Source: Brasenia schreberi | Taxonomy: Eukaryota > Streptophyta > Magnoliopsida > Nymphaeales > Cabombaceae | NCBI GenBank assembly: GCA_036023115.1 | Contig: JAYKKT010000086.1 | Location: forward strand, 16,383,501-16,447,500 | Reading direction: 5' to 3' | Length of the DNA stretch: 64,000 nt | Part shown: piece after piece, positions 47,068-57,943 of the stretch | How positions within the stretch are numbered: position 1 is the stretch's first letter | Layout: every line of letters starts with the position of its first letter | The notes under the pieces: model-generated | Databases searched by the model: none | Told to the model about the DNA's origin: nothing | What the model saw: only the letters and a program-made list of their open reading frames with translations | Program-made: the position numbers and the translations under genes

Positions 47068-48300
47068 CCTCACAACTCGCAGCTCGTCCTATCAAATTCT
47101 TAAAAGTAAATGATAAGTATGAGTATGCATGTATCAAAGGGTGTAGGATCCAATTTAAAAAGCAAAAATACCCTTACTTTTTGCAAGTGTACTATTGACA
47201 TATGTTTAGATGGTTGAGATTTGCACATATATGACAACTGGTAAGGATATAAGAGACCCACTTTCTATTTATATATACATTTGTGTGTGCGCATGTGAGA
47301 GTAGATAGATACACACACCAAAGAGACGTGAATATTAAACATGAAAGCGAGTCTTAAAGAGGTACTTCATAGCAAAAGTTAGTTTGTACTTTCTATTGGA
47401 CAAGGTGTTTTTTACACGAAATATGAAAATCCACGGGAAAACTGTCATATAACCTCTCCTACTTTGAAGGATATCGCATGCTTGGATCATCTATGAGATA
47501 AAAACACACCATTGACTGATGAAAGAACTTTTTCTTGCTTAATTCATGATGCGAAAATAAGCTACTTCGTATAAATCCTGCCATTTGACCAAGGAAGAAA
47601 CATGACTTCACGGAAGTTGTCAAAAATGACCTTCAGAATAGATTTATGAGATAACAATATATTCATGTACGCAACTTGGTTCTTCTTGTCTAATAAAAGG
47701 AAGGGAAGCCACCGAAGCTTGATTGAATATTAAGTGGTTGTTGCTTGTTCCCCTTCATCAAAGTCTCCAGTCTTGTGAAGGGAGAAAACCACCAATGTTC
47801 AGAGTGAATCACCTCCACAGTGGGCAGACCAGGCTCGAACCAAATTAGTCGGGGTCTTGGACTTTCAGATAACGAAAAATGGGGTGTGTACTTAGTAACT
47901 ATGAAGAAGCAAGAGATGGGAAACCCATTGTAAAAATGCTAGAACAAAGGTTGTTTGCCTGCTTCGTTTGTATGGTAAACAAGCCACGCAATGAAGAGGG
48001 GTTGTTCAGTTCGTTCAGCCCATTTACCAGTCCTACCAATTGGTTACATTACCTCGTAAAAAAAGGGGCCACGAAAGCCAACGGGGATTGGATTTGGATT
48101 TTCTCCATTTTTGTTTATGTTCAAGTCTCCAACACCAATCCATAGATCTGGCTTAGGTAAGGAGTTCATATAATTTATTTGAACCTGCCCTTGCCTCTTG
48201 GGTCCGAAATCGGATCATATTTTTTCCAGGCTAGACCCATACGGACCTAAACCTGTGTCAAATTGTTGGACCTGATACGGTCATTCGGGTCCAGACACTA
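44867..48300. other. Intergenic region
   Basis: The first about 100 bp hold the likely 5' leader and promoter of the CCHC gene. A CT run occurs at about 45200-45215. A (TA)n microsatellite lies at about 47009-47063. No protein-coding exon with coherent content was recognised. The stretch 47700-48150 has moderate coding-like composition but no domain. Confidence 0.5.
47009..47063. repeat. (TA)n microsatellite
   Basis: About 27 TA units preceded by a short (CATA)n run. Confidence 0.97.
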
Positions 48301-48327
48301 TCCATATCTGCTCTACCCATCTTCTAC

Positions 48328-48353
48328 TCTATAAATTTCTCCTGAAACCCTAA
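48328..48353 (+). promoter_or_regulatory. TATA box plus telo-box upstream of the candidate snoRNA
   Basis: TCTATAAATT (48328-48337) is followed by the telo-box AAACCCTAA (48345-48353) and a CT-rich leader (about 48375-48400). Telo-boxes next to TATA elements are typical of plant ribosomal-protein and snoRNA promoters. The spacing to the snoRNA body is about 110 bp, so the snoRNA would be processed from a precursor. Confidence 0.55.
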
Positions 48354-48460
48354 TCCCCCGTCCAAGTCTTTCATATCTCTCACTCTCTCTCTCTCGCTCG
48401 CTCGTGTATTTTACGGTTGGGGTTTTCTCGGTGTGATAGCTTCTTTTGTTGCTTGCTCTT

Positions 48461-48540
48461 GGGTGCTATGAGGAAACGATATTTGGACTAGAGTTTCTGA
48501 TCATGTGGTTGAAGACAAACCCTTGGCTGTCTGAGCACCC
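48461..48540 (+). ncRNA. Candidate C/D box snoRNA guiding 25S rRNA 2'-O-methylation
   Basis: A 7-bp terminal stem (GGGTGCT 48461-48467 with AGCACCC 48534-48540) closes a body with box C ATGAGGA (48468-48474; one change from RTGATGA), box D' CTGA (48497-48500), a weak C' and box D CTGA (48531-48534). The D' guide GGACTAGAGT is complementary to ACTCTAGTCC, a conserved plant 25S rRNA word in the context TTGACTCTAGTCCGAC (recalled, not searched). Flanking G-U pairs extend the duplex. The D+5 rule points to the U of GACU as the methylated base. The D guide (AACCCTTGGCTGT) has no target I recognise. Size (80 nt) and the telo-box promoter fit. Independent evidence of expression is lacking. Confidence 0.65.
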
Positions 48541-50541
48541 ATTCTACTTTATACGCCTTCTTTTCCTTCCGTCGTTTTATTTTAGCTCTTTCCTCTGTAT
48601 TCTGTTTCTTTGTTCCTGATTTTGGGTTTTCTATAGTTTTTCGATGCCGAACCCCTTCGACTGGATGGTGGTTTCTTTCTTGCTGCTAGCAGAAAATTTA
48701 TATGGTGCCATTAGCTTCTCTTCACACCATTCGTACTTATTTTGCTTTTATCTTTTCTATTTCCTCCCTTGTGACGGAGAAATTTCTTTGATTCCATCTT
48801 TCTTTTTTGTTTTGGTCTGATTGGGCTTCAGAACATATATACTGTTCTCCTTTCGAAAACTGGAGCTCATGATCTAGTCAGTGCACTTTATTATCTGCTT
48901 TTTTTATTTGCATTTGTAATTAATTTGCGCCCATTACCAATATTGAGAGGATACTGTGTTCCTCCTAATTTAATGGCTCGGGCGCTACAATGATACGCGT
49001 GGCTATCCTGAATTATGGATTTTTCTAATCGTGCCATTGTTCTGGAAACACCACCTACAGTCTCCTCCCTTTATTGCATTTTGTATTGATTCTTAGTCTC
49101 CAAGTCGGTGGTGATGATTTCTTTTTCCCCTCATTAATGCCTTCAGTTATCTTGTTATTCAGTAAGTAAAATTAATATAGAAATACGTAATTTGTGTGAC
49201 TGACAATAATAACCTTTGAATTGGGGGACTACATTTTTTACTTATGTGAAGTGTAAAGATTCTTTCAGACCTTTAGAATTTTTCAGGATGGCCGATTAAA
49301 AGATTAACGTGGGGTTTTCCACCCGTTGATAGATGATTATGATTTGAGAACGATTCTTGGATATGACCCTCCTATATGTTTCCATCACATCAGTAAGTAA
49401 AAGTTCAACTCTGCAACTATCTTCCACGGTAAAAGGTAGTGTCAGTTTGCCCTAGTACGCAAATCCTTCGACTATAGTTTAAAATGGTCATTTGCGTGTC
49501 ATGGTACTTGAAAGATCAACTACATAAATATCCCGTAGTTGAAAATCGTGAATGCATTAGCATGTCATGGTGTTTAAATGAGCAACCTGGTGATGGAAAT
49601 CCTCTCGTGTGATTAACAATAAGAAACCATAGGGATCAAGTAATGGTTTTGTCTTGAATTCAACCTATTTTAAACATCAATTTTTATTCAAGTGTACTTG
49701 GAAACAATCTTTTCTAAAATTTGGATGGTAGGGCCTTGTAATAGTCTCAGGACTGCCGTTGAAGTTTATGTCGCTTATTTTCCGTAATAATTTGTGGTGA
49801 TCTTCGTACCAAAGAAATTAGTATACGATTATATCTTTGGATGACAATGATTCACGGAAAATTAAACTAGACCAGTAAGGTACCTGGGGTAAAATTTGAA
49901 GGCACTAATGCGTAGGGTGTTGCAAGAATAAAATTCCATATAATAAAAATTTCTGAGGCGAGTTGGTGAAACAATTGGACTGCTCTTCAAGGAGACTACA
50001 AAAACATTCAAATGAAACAATATATCAAACTGCACAGTTGATCGCAGGATCTTTAGAATGGCTTGAGTAGTAAGATGGATTCTTTGTACGCATTATAGAC
50101 TCACGCTATCTGAATCACGTTATGTGACTGATCACCTACTTTGAAGCGAGTTGGATTAGCAATTGGATTACATATCAAGGAGACTTCTCACATGGACTGC
50201 TAATATATGACGTGGGCATATGCTAAAACTTTGAGGCCAATATTCTTCACCGTATCAAGTTCATGATCCTGTGAATTTTAATGAGAATTTGTAGCAAATT
50301 GAAAACAGTAGTCCCTTACCCAAGTAATACAACATGAGATAGAGAGCAAAGAACGACCCTGTAGCAAATTGAAAATGGTAGGCCTTCCCCTGATACAACA
50401 TTGACAATGAGAAACAAAAGAGATACAAAGCAAAGAACGACGCTGTAAGTAAATGTAAAATAGCCATGTGGTAAAACCTGTCATCCATTAAAAAAGGACA
50501 TCTTCCAAGGAGATTGATGAATTTCCAGAGCATTGACTTTT
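48541..50541. other. Spacer after the snoRNA candidate, into the TraB gene 3' side
   Basis: No second snoRNA with convincing C and D boxes was found. A hairpin-capable block (ATTTTCCGT 49777-49785 with ACGGAAAAT 49854-49862) is present. Tandem repeats at 50281-50460 lie next to the stop codon of the TraB gene and may be in its 3' UTR. No protein-coding content was recognised. Confidence 0.45.
50281..50460. repeat. Short tandem duplications beyond the TraB stop codon
   Basis: GTAGCAAATTGAAAA occurs at about 50291 and 50361, and GCAAAGAACGAC at about 50347 and 50430. Together they form two to three imperfect units of 70-85 bp. Confidence 0.7.
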
Positions 50542-53500
50542 CTACCTCCTATTTGCTAAAAAGTAACCTGAACCAACGGCCACCCCAGCAACAGAAAACG
50601 CAAGAGCTGTCCATAGTTTCTTGGATGACCAATAGGATACGTTCTCTGGAATTGACAACAGATCAGACATCTGCAAGGGATGATGAGATGAAATTAGAAC
50701 CAAATAATGTTAGAAACTTGGAATCCCTCTGTTTTCAACCGCATCCCAGGTAAAATTGGTAACATTAGAACCAAATAATGTTAGAACCAAGTAAAATAAA
50801 ATCATGATAGTAAGCAAACTAATAGAAGAAGGGCATTCTATCATCATCAGGCACTATCGACCGCATCCCAGGTACCCAGGTAAATGGGAGATACTATATT
50901 CACATCAATTGGTAACATTAGGGAAATATAGTATCCCTGATATATCATCAGTAACTATCAACCGCATTGGTAACACTAATTGGTAGATTCCATATTCACA
51001 TCAATTGGCAGATACTATATTCACATCCTTATGTATCACCATCAGGTACTGAGTAAGTGGCATATGGCAGATACTATATTCGCATCAATTGGTAACATGA
51101 GGGAGATATCATATCCCCCTGGAGCTGTAATGCCGAAAGTACAATGGTGGGCCTGTCTGGGTTCAGAACCGAAAGCACTATGAAACTAGGAACAAGGACA
51201 TGGAGGCAGTTTCCAGCATGCATTTCTGTTGCCCAAAGAAGATTTGGGAACATCTATTCACACAATAGTGTATCAGGTATCTGGAACCTGGTTTTGGCAA
51301 CTGCCTTTACAAATGAAGCTGTTGAAAGTGTGCATTTTGAATTGTTTTGCATTGTGAAAACTGAAAAGCATCCTGATCCATTGTTTTTTGAAGCACTCAA
51401 AGGAAACTTCCTCATGGAGGGAAGATGGACACAGTTTGGAAAAAACTGTTCCATGTCTCTACATTCCCAAACACAACCTAAATCAGAATACGCCTCTTTT
51501 AACCATAAAGTAGGACTTCACCGTAATAGGCAGCTTCCAATTCTCTTTCATTCCAGCTAAATGGCCCTTTCCAACAACAGCAACAACAGAACTATGCCTT
51601 TTTGCGACCTGCAGCAATGAATGTGACATGTACCTGAAGAGATTGAAGCAAAAAACAGATAAAAATGTAAGTCAATTTCTCGTAAAACCAGAAGTGGACA
51701 GTAAAAACCAAACAAAACTGAGAAGTCACGAAATTTAGAAACATACAGCAAAGAAAAGAGATATCCACAAATATGAACTTTTTAGATGACATTTAAATGC
51801 CTACGTTCAAGCATCTGCTTGGAATTTGAAATGATGTTTTTACTCCAATTTGTGTGCAGAAAAAGAAACAAGTCTTTTACCTTGCTTTATGAAGTTCTAT
51901 TAGTCTAGTTTAGTGAGTATGCTTCATTGATTCAGGGACATAGAACCTTAAATTTTGAAGGAAAGGGCAGAAACGAGAGGGTTATCTGATTAGTGGAACA
52001 AAGATTGAATAATTTGAATTCGATTTTGACATTTCAGCTGACACATATGATACAAATGTTAAAATTGTTACATGTTATGTTCTCAAGAAATATAATTTAA
52101 GTACCCTGGGGCCAGACATCTAACACAAAACATCACAGAGAATCAATAGAGATTGGCATAGAGGTGCATTGGATGCTCTGTTGTAATGTAATGTCAGTCA
52201 AACTGAAGGAGAAAAACCATAAAGTAACAATAAGAGTATCAATATTTTATGGAGCCAAGTGTTGGGCAATCAACCATCCGCATCGACATGTGCAGAAAAT
52301 ATCGGTGAGTGAAATGATGAAGATGTTGAGGTGGATTTTGGTCATATAGAAAAATAGTAGAATAGCAATGAGGCTATTAGAGATAAATATTGGTGTTATA
52401 ATAGAAGACAGAACAAGAGAATCCACCTTGCTATAACACCAATATTGGCATAGTGAGATTGCAGAAAATATTGGAGTTTGAGTGACATGGTGAGTCGAAT
52501 AGCAATGAGGCTATTATAACACCTTGCTATTAACTCCAGGAAAACATCTTCACCGATATATTACTAACTCCAGAAAAGCAGGATAATATTTTCTCAAGTC
52601 ACATCAATTGGAAATAATAAAACATTATCCTGCTTTTCTGGAGTTAAATGACAATAACGATACAAGATCAAGCACAATTGTAACAAAGAACCCATGTAGC
52701 TGATCCCACTTAGTGTGGGAGAAGGCTTGGTTTCGTCAGGGTTAACACAGCATTGATCTTTCTCATAGGTCAACTCACTGATTTTAGGAACAAGTATTCT
52801 GAAAAGTGAGCAAGTAATGTAATAACTGAAATGTAAGGTAGTTGTTTGTTTAAAAGCTGATAAGTTACACATGATTTTGTAAAATTCTCTTGAGACATGT
52901 GATGGATTGAAGAAGTTCTCCAATTCTCGTACACGCTACAAATGAAGACTTGTTTCAGTGCATGGAGCTCAAAAAGCATCAATCTCACACAAGTTTGGCT
53001 AGAAAAGTTTCCAAATTTTATGAGTTGATGTACAGAACCCACAAGGTAGAATGGTTGATAAGAAAAATCAACAACAATGAACAAGCTGAAGACTTGACAA
53101 TGACAAATGGGATTCAATGACCCCTCTATATATGTTAACCGCTTCTTGATTCAATGGGTTTTCCTTCATTCAATCACAAACAGCAAAAATAAAATCATGA
53201 ACAGCAGAAAACAACATATGAACCGACATCCACATTTATAAATTCAGACAGACAAAGAGTACCAATGAACAACATAAGGTTGAAACTCCAACAATATTAC
53301 CATATAGTAGACCATGTCATGGTCACCATGAAGATGCTATTCAGGAGTATATTTGGCATAAATTGTGGGGAATGAAGCATGACAAATAAGGCACTCAGTA
53401 GTCAGTATCGCTTGAACTCTTGAGTGCTATTAGTATTAGCGCTATAGTTCTAGCTGATCTGGTGAATACGTTCGGAACAACATGAAAAATGATCAGCCTA

Positions 53501-56500
53501 ACGGCAGCAGCAATGTGGCTACATATAGTTCTTAAGTGAGTAGATTGAAAGGCTCCTTACTTTAGTAAAAGGAACCACAAAATTACTAAAGACTTAAGAA
53601 GTGGATAGGTTGCATTCAACGACAACAACAACAACTAAGCCTTTTCCCGCACCAGATGGAGTCGGCTACATGGATTCTTTGTTTCCATAGAGCCCTATCA
53701 TGTGCCATGCTAGCAAACTCAATATAAACTCCGGCCATGCAAGGGTCATATAAATTCCACCCATGTAAGGGATCACCCTTGCATGACCGGTCTCAAGCCC
53801 GGATAAAGGAGGAAGGTTGTATTAGACTTCTCATAACCAACGTAAAACTTTATCGGACTTATCTACCATGGATTCCACAAGTGGATAGGTTGCATTATAA
53901 CAACAACAACTAAGCCTTTTCCCATACTAGATGGGGTCGTTAAGTGGATAGGCTGCATTAAAAACAAAAACTAAATAATTTTTTTAAAGCTTTTCTAACC
54001 TATAGCGTAAGGACCCATTGCAGTAGGCCCCAGACTTTAACAAAATTCAAATTCATTGAGAAGAGAAAGTAAGAGTGCTAACCGGTCACGTTCATGAACA
54101 ATTGTCTCCATAAATGTTGGGTAAGACTTGCTCATCTCTTGAACCACAAAGGTTAACATGTCAACATCTCCCATTGCCTTAAGCTGATGAAATCTCATGG
54201 TTATTATTATGCATTGTAAAAGTCACTCACACGAATTGCAAAGAAAATAATGAAGAATAGATGCCACTACAGCATAAAGTAGATGATACTTTCTCTCATA
54301 TGAATAAATACTACTATGGATGCAGCCAAAAATATTTGTCATGATATTTGTAAATTTGTAATCATGTCAGTAACCAACACAAGCGGTACTTGCAACATCA
54401 GTATGGACATCAGCAATACATGGTTGTGAAAGAAACATGCTCCAAAGTAATGTATCTTATGTATTTTATTAAAGGGCTTGGAAAATAATTTTCTATTAGC
54501 ACGACCATTCTATTTCAGGGGAAATTAAAAATGTGAATAAGATGATCCAAGACACAAGTACATCTTGACCATTAAAGAAAAAACACTAAAGTTCCATCTT
54601 TCATAATTAACGTGGTACATTTATAAACAACCAATCCACAACTAGGCCGTGGCAAAAAGAAAATCTGGAGAAATAGGCTTAGTTTTACATCAAAAGTCAG
54701 GAACCTATACAACAACAACAACAACTAAGCCTTTTCCCATACTAGACGGGGTCGGCTACATGGATTCTTTGTTTCCACAGATCCCTATCGTGTGCCATAT
54801 TAGCAGTTAACTCACAATAAGCTAGATCAAAAGTCAGGAACCTATGCCAAAGCAAAACTAAATCAACAGTTCTGCAACACTCAGAATTCTTCTATACTTA
54901 ACAACTGACGGCCATCTCAAAATTATTTGAAACCTAGATGAGCGAACCACCGATCAGACTTCTAAAGATGACAACACAAAATGAAATAGGGTGTTATACA
55001 CAAACAATACTACTCAAAGCTTTTAAAGTTAGATGTAATCACAGGTTCCATGAAAGAGCATACTGACCATCTCCTTGAGTTCGTCAGGACCTCGTAAAGC
55101 AATTCCTTGGAAAAACATGTGCAACAAAAGCTTCACTTTTTGCCATATAGGCATCATTGCCCACGTCCTCCTTAATGTTACCTGGTTTAGTTGGAAAACA
55201 AGAATACATATAGATGAGCTAATATGATTTTTCAAAGAAATTAAATTCAGAATGGTGCAATTTCAGTATGCTCCCACATGAAACAGTACAGTGACTAACC
55301 CATTAATGTATCCTAGAAAGAATGGCATTTACTGACACAAATAGAAGTACGGATGGAAAATTGAGAAAAGGAAATAGGAGAAATTCTGAAGGATATGAAA
55401 AGCTATAGATGAGAAGAATGCACAAAAGAAAAAGTCAAATCAATCTTCAAGTCATGATGGAAACTTCTAATTTCAAACCTAAACGAGACTTATATCTAGA
55501 ATACTGCTAAGGAACTAGTATGTTGTCAAAAGAAAGTGACACAACCATGAATTATTGAACAACTTCAAAAGAAGTAGAAGTTCTAACGATTTTTTATCTG
55601 AAAAATATGCCAATCTGAAAAACGTATGACATTTTCCTCTGCACACAAGAAGCAATCACCATCATACCTTGATAGGGCGATCACCCAGAATGACCTTCGC
55701 CCCATAAGCAACAGCTTCTTCAAATGCTACACGGAACTCAGCACCAGGAATAACTTCTAGTTGACTAGCAACCTGACATAAAATCAATCTAATTGTCAAA
55801 CATAAGTACACGGATGCCAAAAATTGGGTCAGCAAATCAGATGGAAGATTCACAAAAAAGAGAGGCAAAATCATGTTTGAAACTAGGAAAGCTTGATATC
55901 AAAAATATATTGCATATTACGGGATATAGGCATTGCCTTGGCGAAAAACCAGCTGTAGAGAAGTCCAAAAAGATTCATCTCCCCTTTCTTCCATATGGTG
56001 ATCATTTCACGGAATGACTGCACCTGCTGAATATGCAGGAAGTATAATAAGATTAGTGCAATGAGCATCACAAGAAATCATCTTCATCACAAGATATTAT
56101 TGAAAATAAGAGAGAATTGCTCTCAGCTCTTATTGAATTTAGAAGCATAAACGATGAACATCAAGAAATCATCTGAGTTTTTCCCATGTTTTACTCTAAA
56201 ACTTGTTCTTTTTCTTTTGGTGTATATATGTCTACATATCCATGAGCATGTGTACAAATATACAAAAGTACATGAGCGCTAATATTTCTTCTACGACAAA
56301 AGATCACTATTGGATGCAAACCACAACCAACAAATCAACTTGATGGTAAGTATTACCAGAAAAGGAACATTCACCGTGTCCATAGCCTGAATTAGTAATG
56401 TTAGGAGGTGAAGGAAGAATTTGAAACTCATGCAACTATAAGGACTAATATACAACATTCTTAACAGGGTCGTTATTCAAGAAAAAGTGCTAAAGTCACA

Positions 56501-57943
56501 CATAATATCTGCATTGTAGGTTGAACATGAATTACATGATCAGAATATAGAGTAGGTTTATGAAGCACCTGACAGAATATGAAAGAATATACGAAAGAGT
56601 CTAATGAACTCGAAAAAATGGTACCTGAACATTGGCCGATAAAAGGGCTACACGACTCGAGCAAAGCTCCAAAAAGACCACCTGAATCGACCAACCATGC
56701 ATTGATTAACAAAACGCATTTGTTCTAAAGCACAAAAGGGAGGAATTGCCATTTGTTGTTGAAAACCAAATTCTGTGAAGCAAAGGAGCAGCTAACCTGC
56801 TAAATGATCAATTGGACAATCAAGTGGAAAGTTTGAAGAGGAAAGCACCTGTGGCTTCAAAAGACGGATGATTGATTGAACTTCATCGCATGATTCCTGC
56901 ATTGAGATGGTGACGGCATTAACAGGATTTTTTTAATAAGAACAGCACCAAGAAGAACGACAACATATTAAGTGGTAGAATCGATGGGATGGCTGTTGAA
57001 GACCAGTTAATCAATTTAATCGATCATCTACAAGTATCTTGATAGATAGTGTTCAATAAGGAGTTGGCAGTGCACTTCTCCTACTAGAGATTTCTTATCA
57101 CAGTTTATATTATAGTGTATACATCTTAATACTTGCCAGCAGTTTCCGCTGAATATGTCACTTCCCGTATCCATTTTATATCCTGGTAACTATGAGTTAT
57201 ACTAGATGAGCACAAAAACTCATGCCAATCCAAACCAAATGTAGATCAGAGAACGTTCATGTCAATGAAGAAACGACTTCTTTAGAAGAAACAATGGATT
57301 ATTTAAGATCCTAATTTGCGGTAACCAATCTACCATATTTCAATCGGAGAAACTACGAATTCAGATGTAATTGATGAATATAGGAGTGAAACCCTAAAAG
57401 TACATATGAAATGCCAATCTCGTAAATGTAGACGCTCGAGAGATGAAGGCTGTAATCGAGAGTTACCTTCGAGACATGAGCTGTTCCGACCAAACAGATC
57501 TGACAGAGCGCGCCCGGCGCCGAGGACTCGCATTCGAGGAACACGGCGTTCTTTGTGAGCTCAGGCGGGAGCTCAAACTTCACATTCTCGCCGATAAATC
57601 CCTCCGAATCGCCAAACTCTCGTCGTTCTTCTTCTTCGCTCGGGGTACAATCACACCCAGTATCGGACTCTTCCTTCTCAGAAACTTGTTCATCCGGCGT
57701 CCCTTCCTCCTCCTCAGGTTCATCTCCGACGGGTTGAATTACAATCATGGATCCGTCAGGGTCGGCGGAGGGCGCGTATTGGATTAGGGTTGGGATTTCC
57801 TCATGCGCTTCCGAGGAGGGGGAGGGGTTTAGGTGTACCATTTCGTCTGGCTCATCGGCCGGCGGGACGTGGACGTAACCGTCGGAGGTGCTGGCAGAGA
57901 GATCTCCGGCGGGTGCATCGCCAGCTCTGACCGAGGGTTCCAT
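50542..57943 (-). CDS. TraB-domain protein, 10 exons, 419 aa
   Basis: Plant TraB family, related to Arabidopsis TRB1/TRB2, which act at ER-mitochondria contacts and in mitophagy. Exons on the minus strand: 57943-57467, 56896-56849, 56681-56625, 56386-56357, 56023-55937, 55772-55668, 55181-55068, 54183-54083, 51633-51522, 50670-50542. Residues 1-150 are acidic and probably disordered. The TraB/Tiki fold has GTAHVSK (153-159), the Glu and Arg of FLELCSSR (178-185), a central EFRVAFEEA and GDRPIK, and the second GxxH in VVGKGHL (359-365). Residues about 396-415 form a C-terminal membrane segment, a tail anchor. Exon 5 ends AAG followed by GCAATG, so intron 5 appears to use a GC donor. The acceptor before exon 5 has nearby in-frame alternatives (CAG at 56024 or 56018). 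Exon 4 is only 30 bp and is the least certain. Confidence 0.88.
50745..51110. repeat. Degenerate minisatellite in the last intron of the TraB gene
   Basis: The motif AGATACTATATTCACATCAA, often followed by TTGGTAACAT, recurs about five times with changes (near 50888, 50985, 51008, 51071), mixed with copies of CCGCATCCCAGGTA (about 50741 and 50860). Confidence 0.75.
52386..52446. repeat. 15-bp perfect inverted repeat
   Basis: AATATTGGTGTTATA (52386-52400) and its complement (52432-52446), with a 31-nt spacer, inside the LINE-derived block. Confidence 0.95.
52565..52646. repeat. 23-bp perfect inverted repeat
   Basis: Bases 52565-52587 (starting TAACTCCAGAAAAGC) are exactly complementary to 52624-52646, with a 36-nt spacer. 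In the TraB pre-mRNA this would form a perfect hairpin. A partial third copy of AACTCCAGGAAAA lies near 52530. Confidence 0.97.
53617..53878 (-). mobile_element. Mini LINE insertion with inverted 5' segment
   Basis: A minus-strand LINE 3' end (53617 to about 53726, AACAACAACAACTAAGCC in antisense) is joined to plus-strand LINE 5' leader (about 53727-53878, ATGTAAGGGATCACCCTTGC). The 18-bp target repeat AAGTGGATAGGTTGCATT flanks it at 53599-53616 and 53879-53896. The inverted 5' part next to a normal 3' part resembles a twin-priming product. The leader start is partly duplicated (CCGGCCATGCAAGGGTC, then CCACCCATGTAAGGGATC). Confidence 0.8.
53897..53941 (-). mobile_element. 45-bp LINE 3'-end insertion at the same site
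   Basis: Only the last 45 bp of the LINE is present (antisense, AACAACAACAACTAAGCC to GGGGTCG). It lies between the second and third copies (53879-53896 and 53942-53959) of the 18-bp target repeat, the third with one T-to-C change. Confidence 0.85.
54709..54825 (-). mobile_element. 117-bp 5'-truncated LINE insertion
   Basis: LINE 3' end in antisense, flanked by the 20-bp duplication ATCAAAAGTCAGGAACCTAT (54689-54708 and 54826-54845). It lies in the intron between TraB exons 7 and 8. Confidence 0.93.

Larger units (their letters stand above)
52205..52740 (+). mobile_element. Scrambled old LINE fragment in the exon 8-9 intron of the TraB gene
   Basis: Plus-strand LINE words include GCCAAGTGTTGGGCAATCAA (52254) and GAAGATGTTGAGGTGG near 52318, which encode the CWAINH and MKMLRW region of the RT tail. 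The 3'-end word CCCATGTAGCTGATCCCACT lies near 52690. Between them the order is disturbed by direct repeats (AATAGCAATGAGGCTATTA near 52365 and 52498) and two inverted repeats. Confidence 0.7.

Noticed and set aside
49777..49862. Hairpin (ATTTTCCGT/ACGGAAAAT plus CCAAAGA/TCTTTGG) as a second snoRNA or miRNA
   Set aside because: The stems are short with large internal loops, and no box C/D, H/ACA or miRNA-type duplex is present.
51144..51560. 138-codon frame in the TraB gene's last intron as an extra gene
   Set aside because: It overlaps the antisense of TraB exon 9, lacks any recognised domain and starts within minisatellite-derived sequence.
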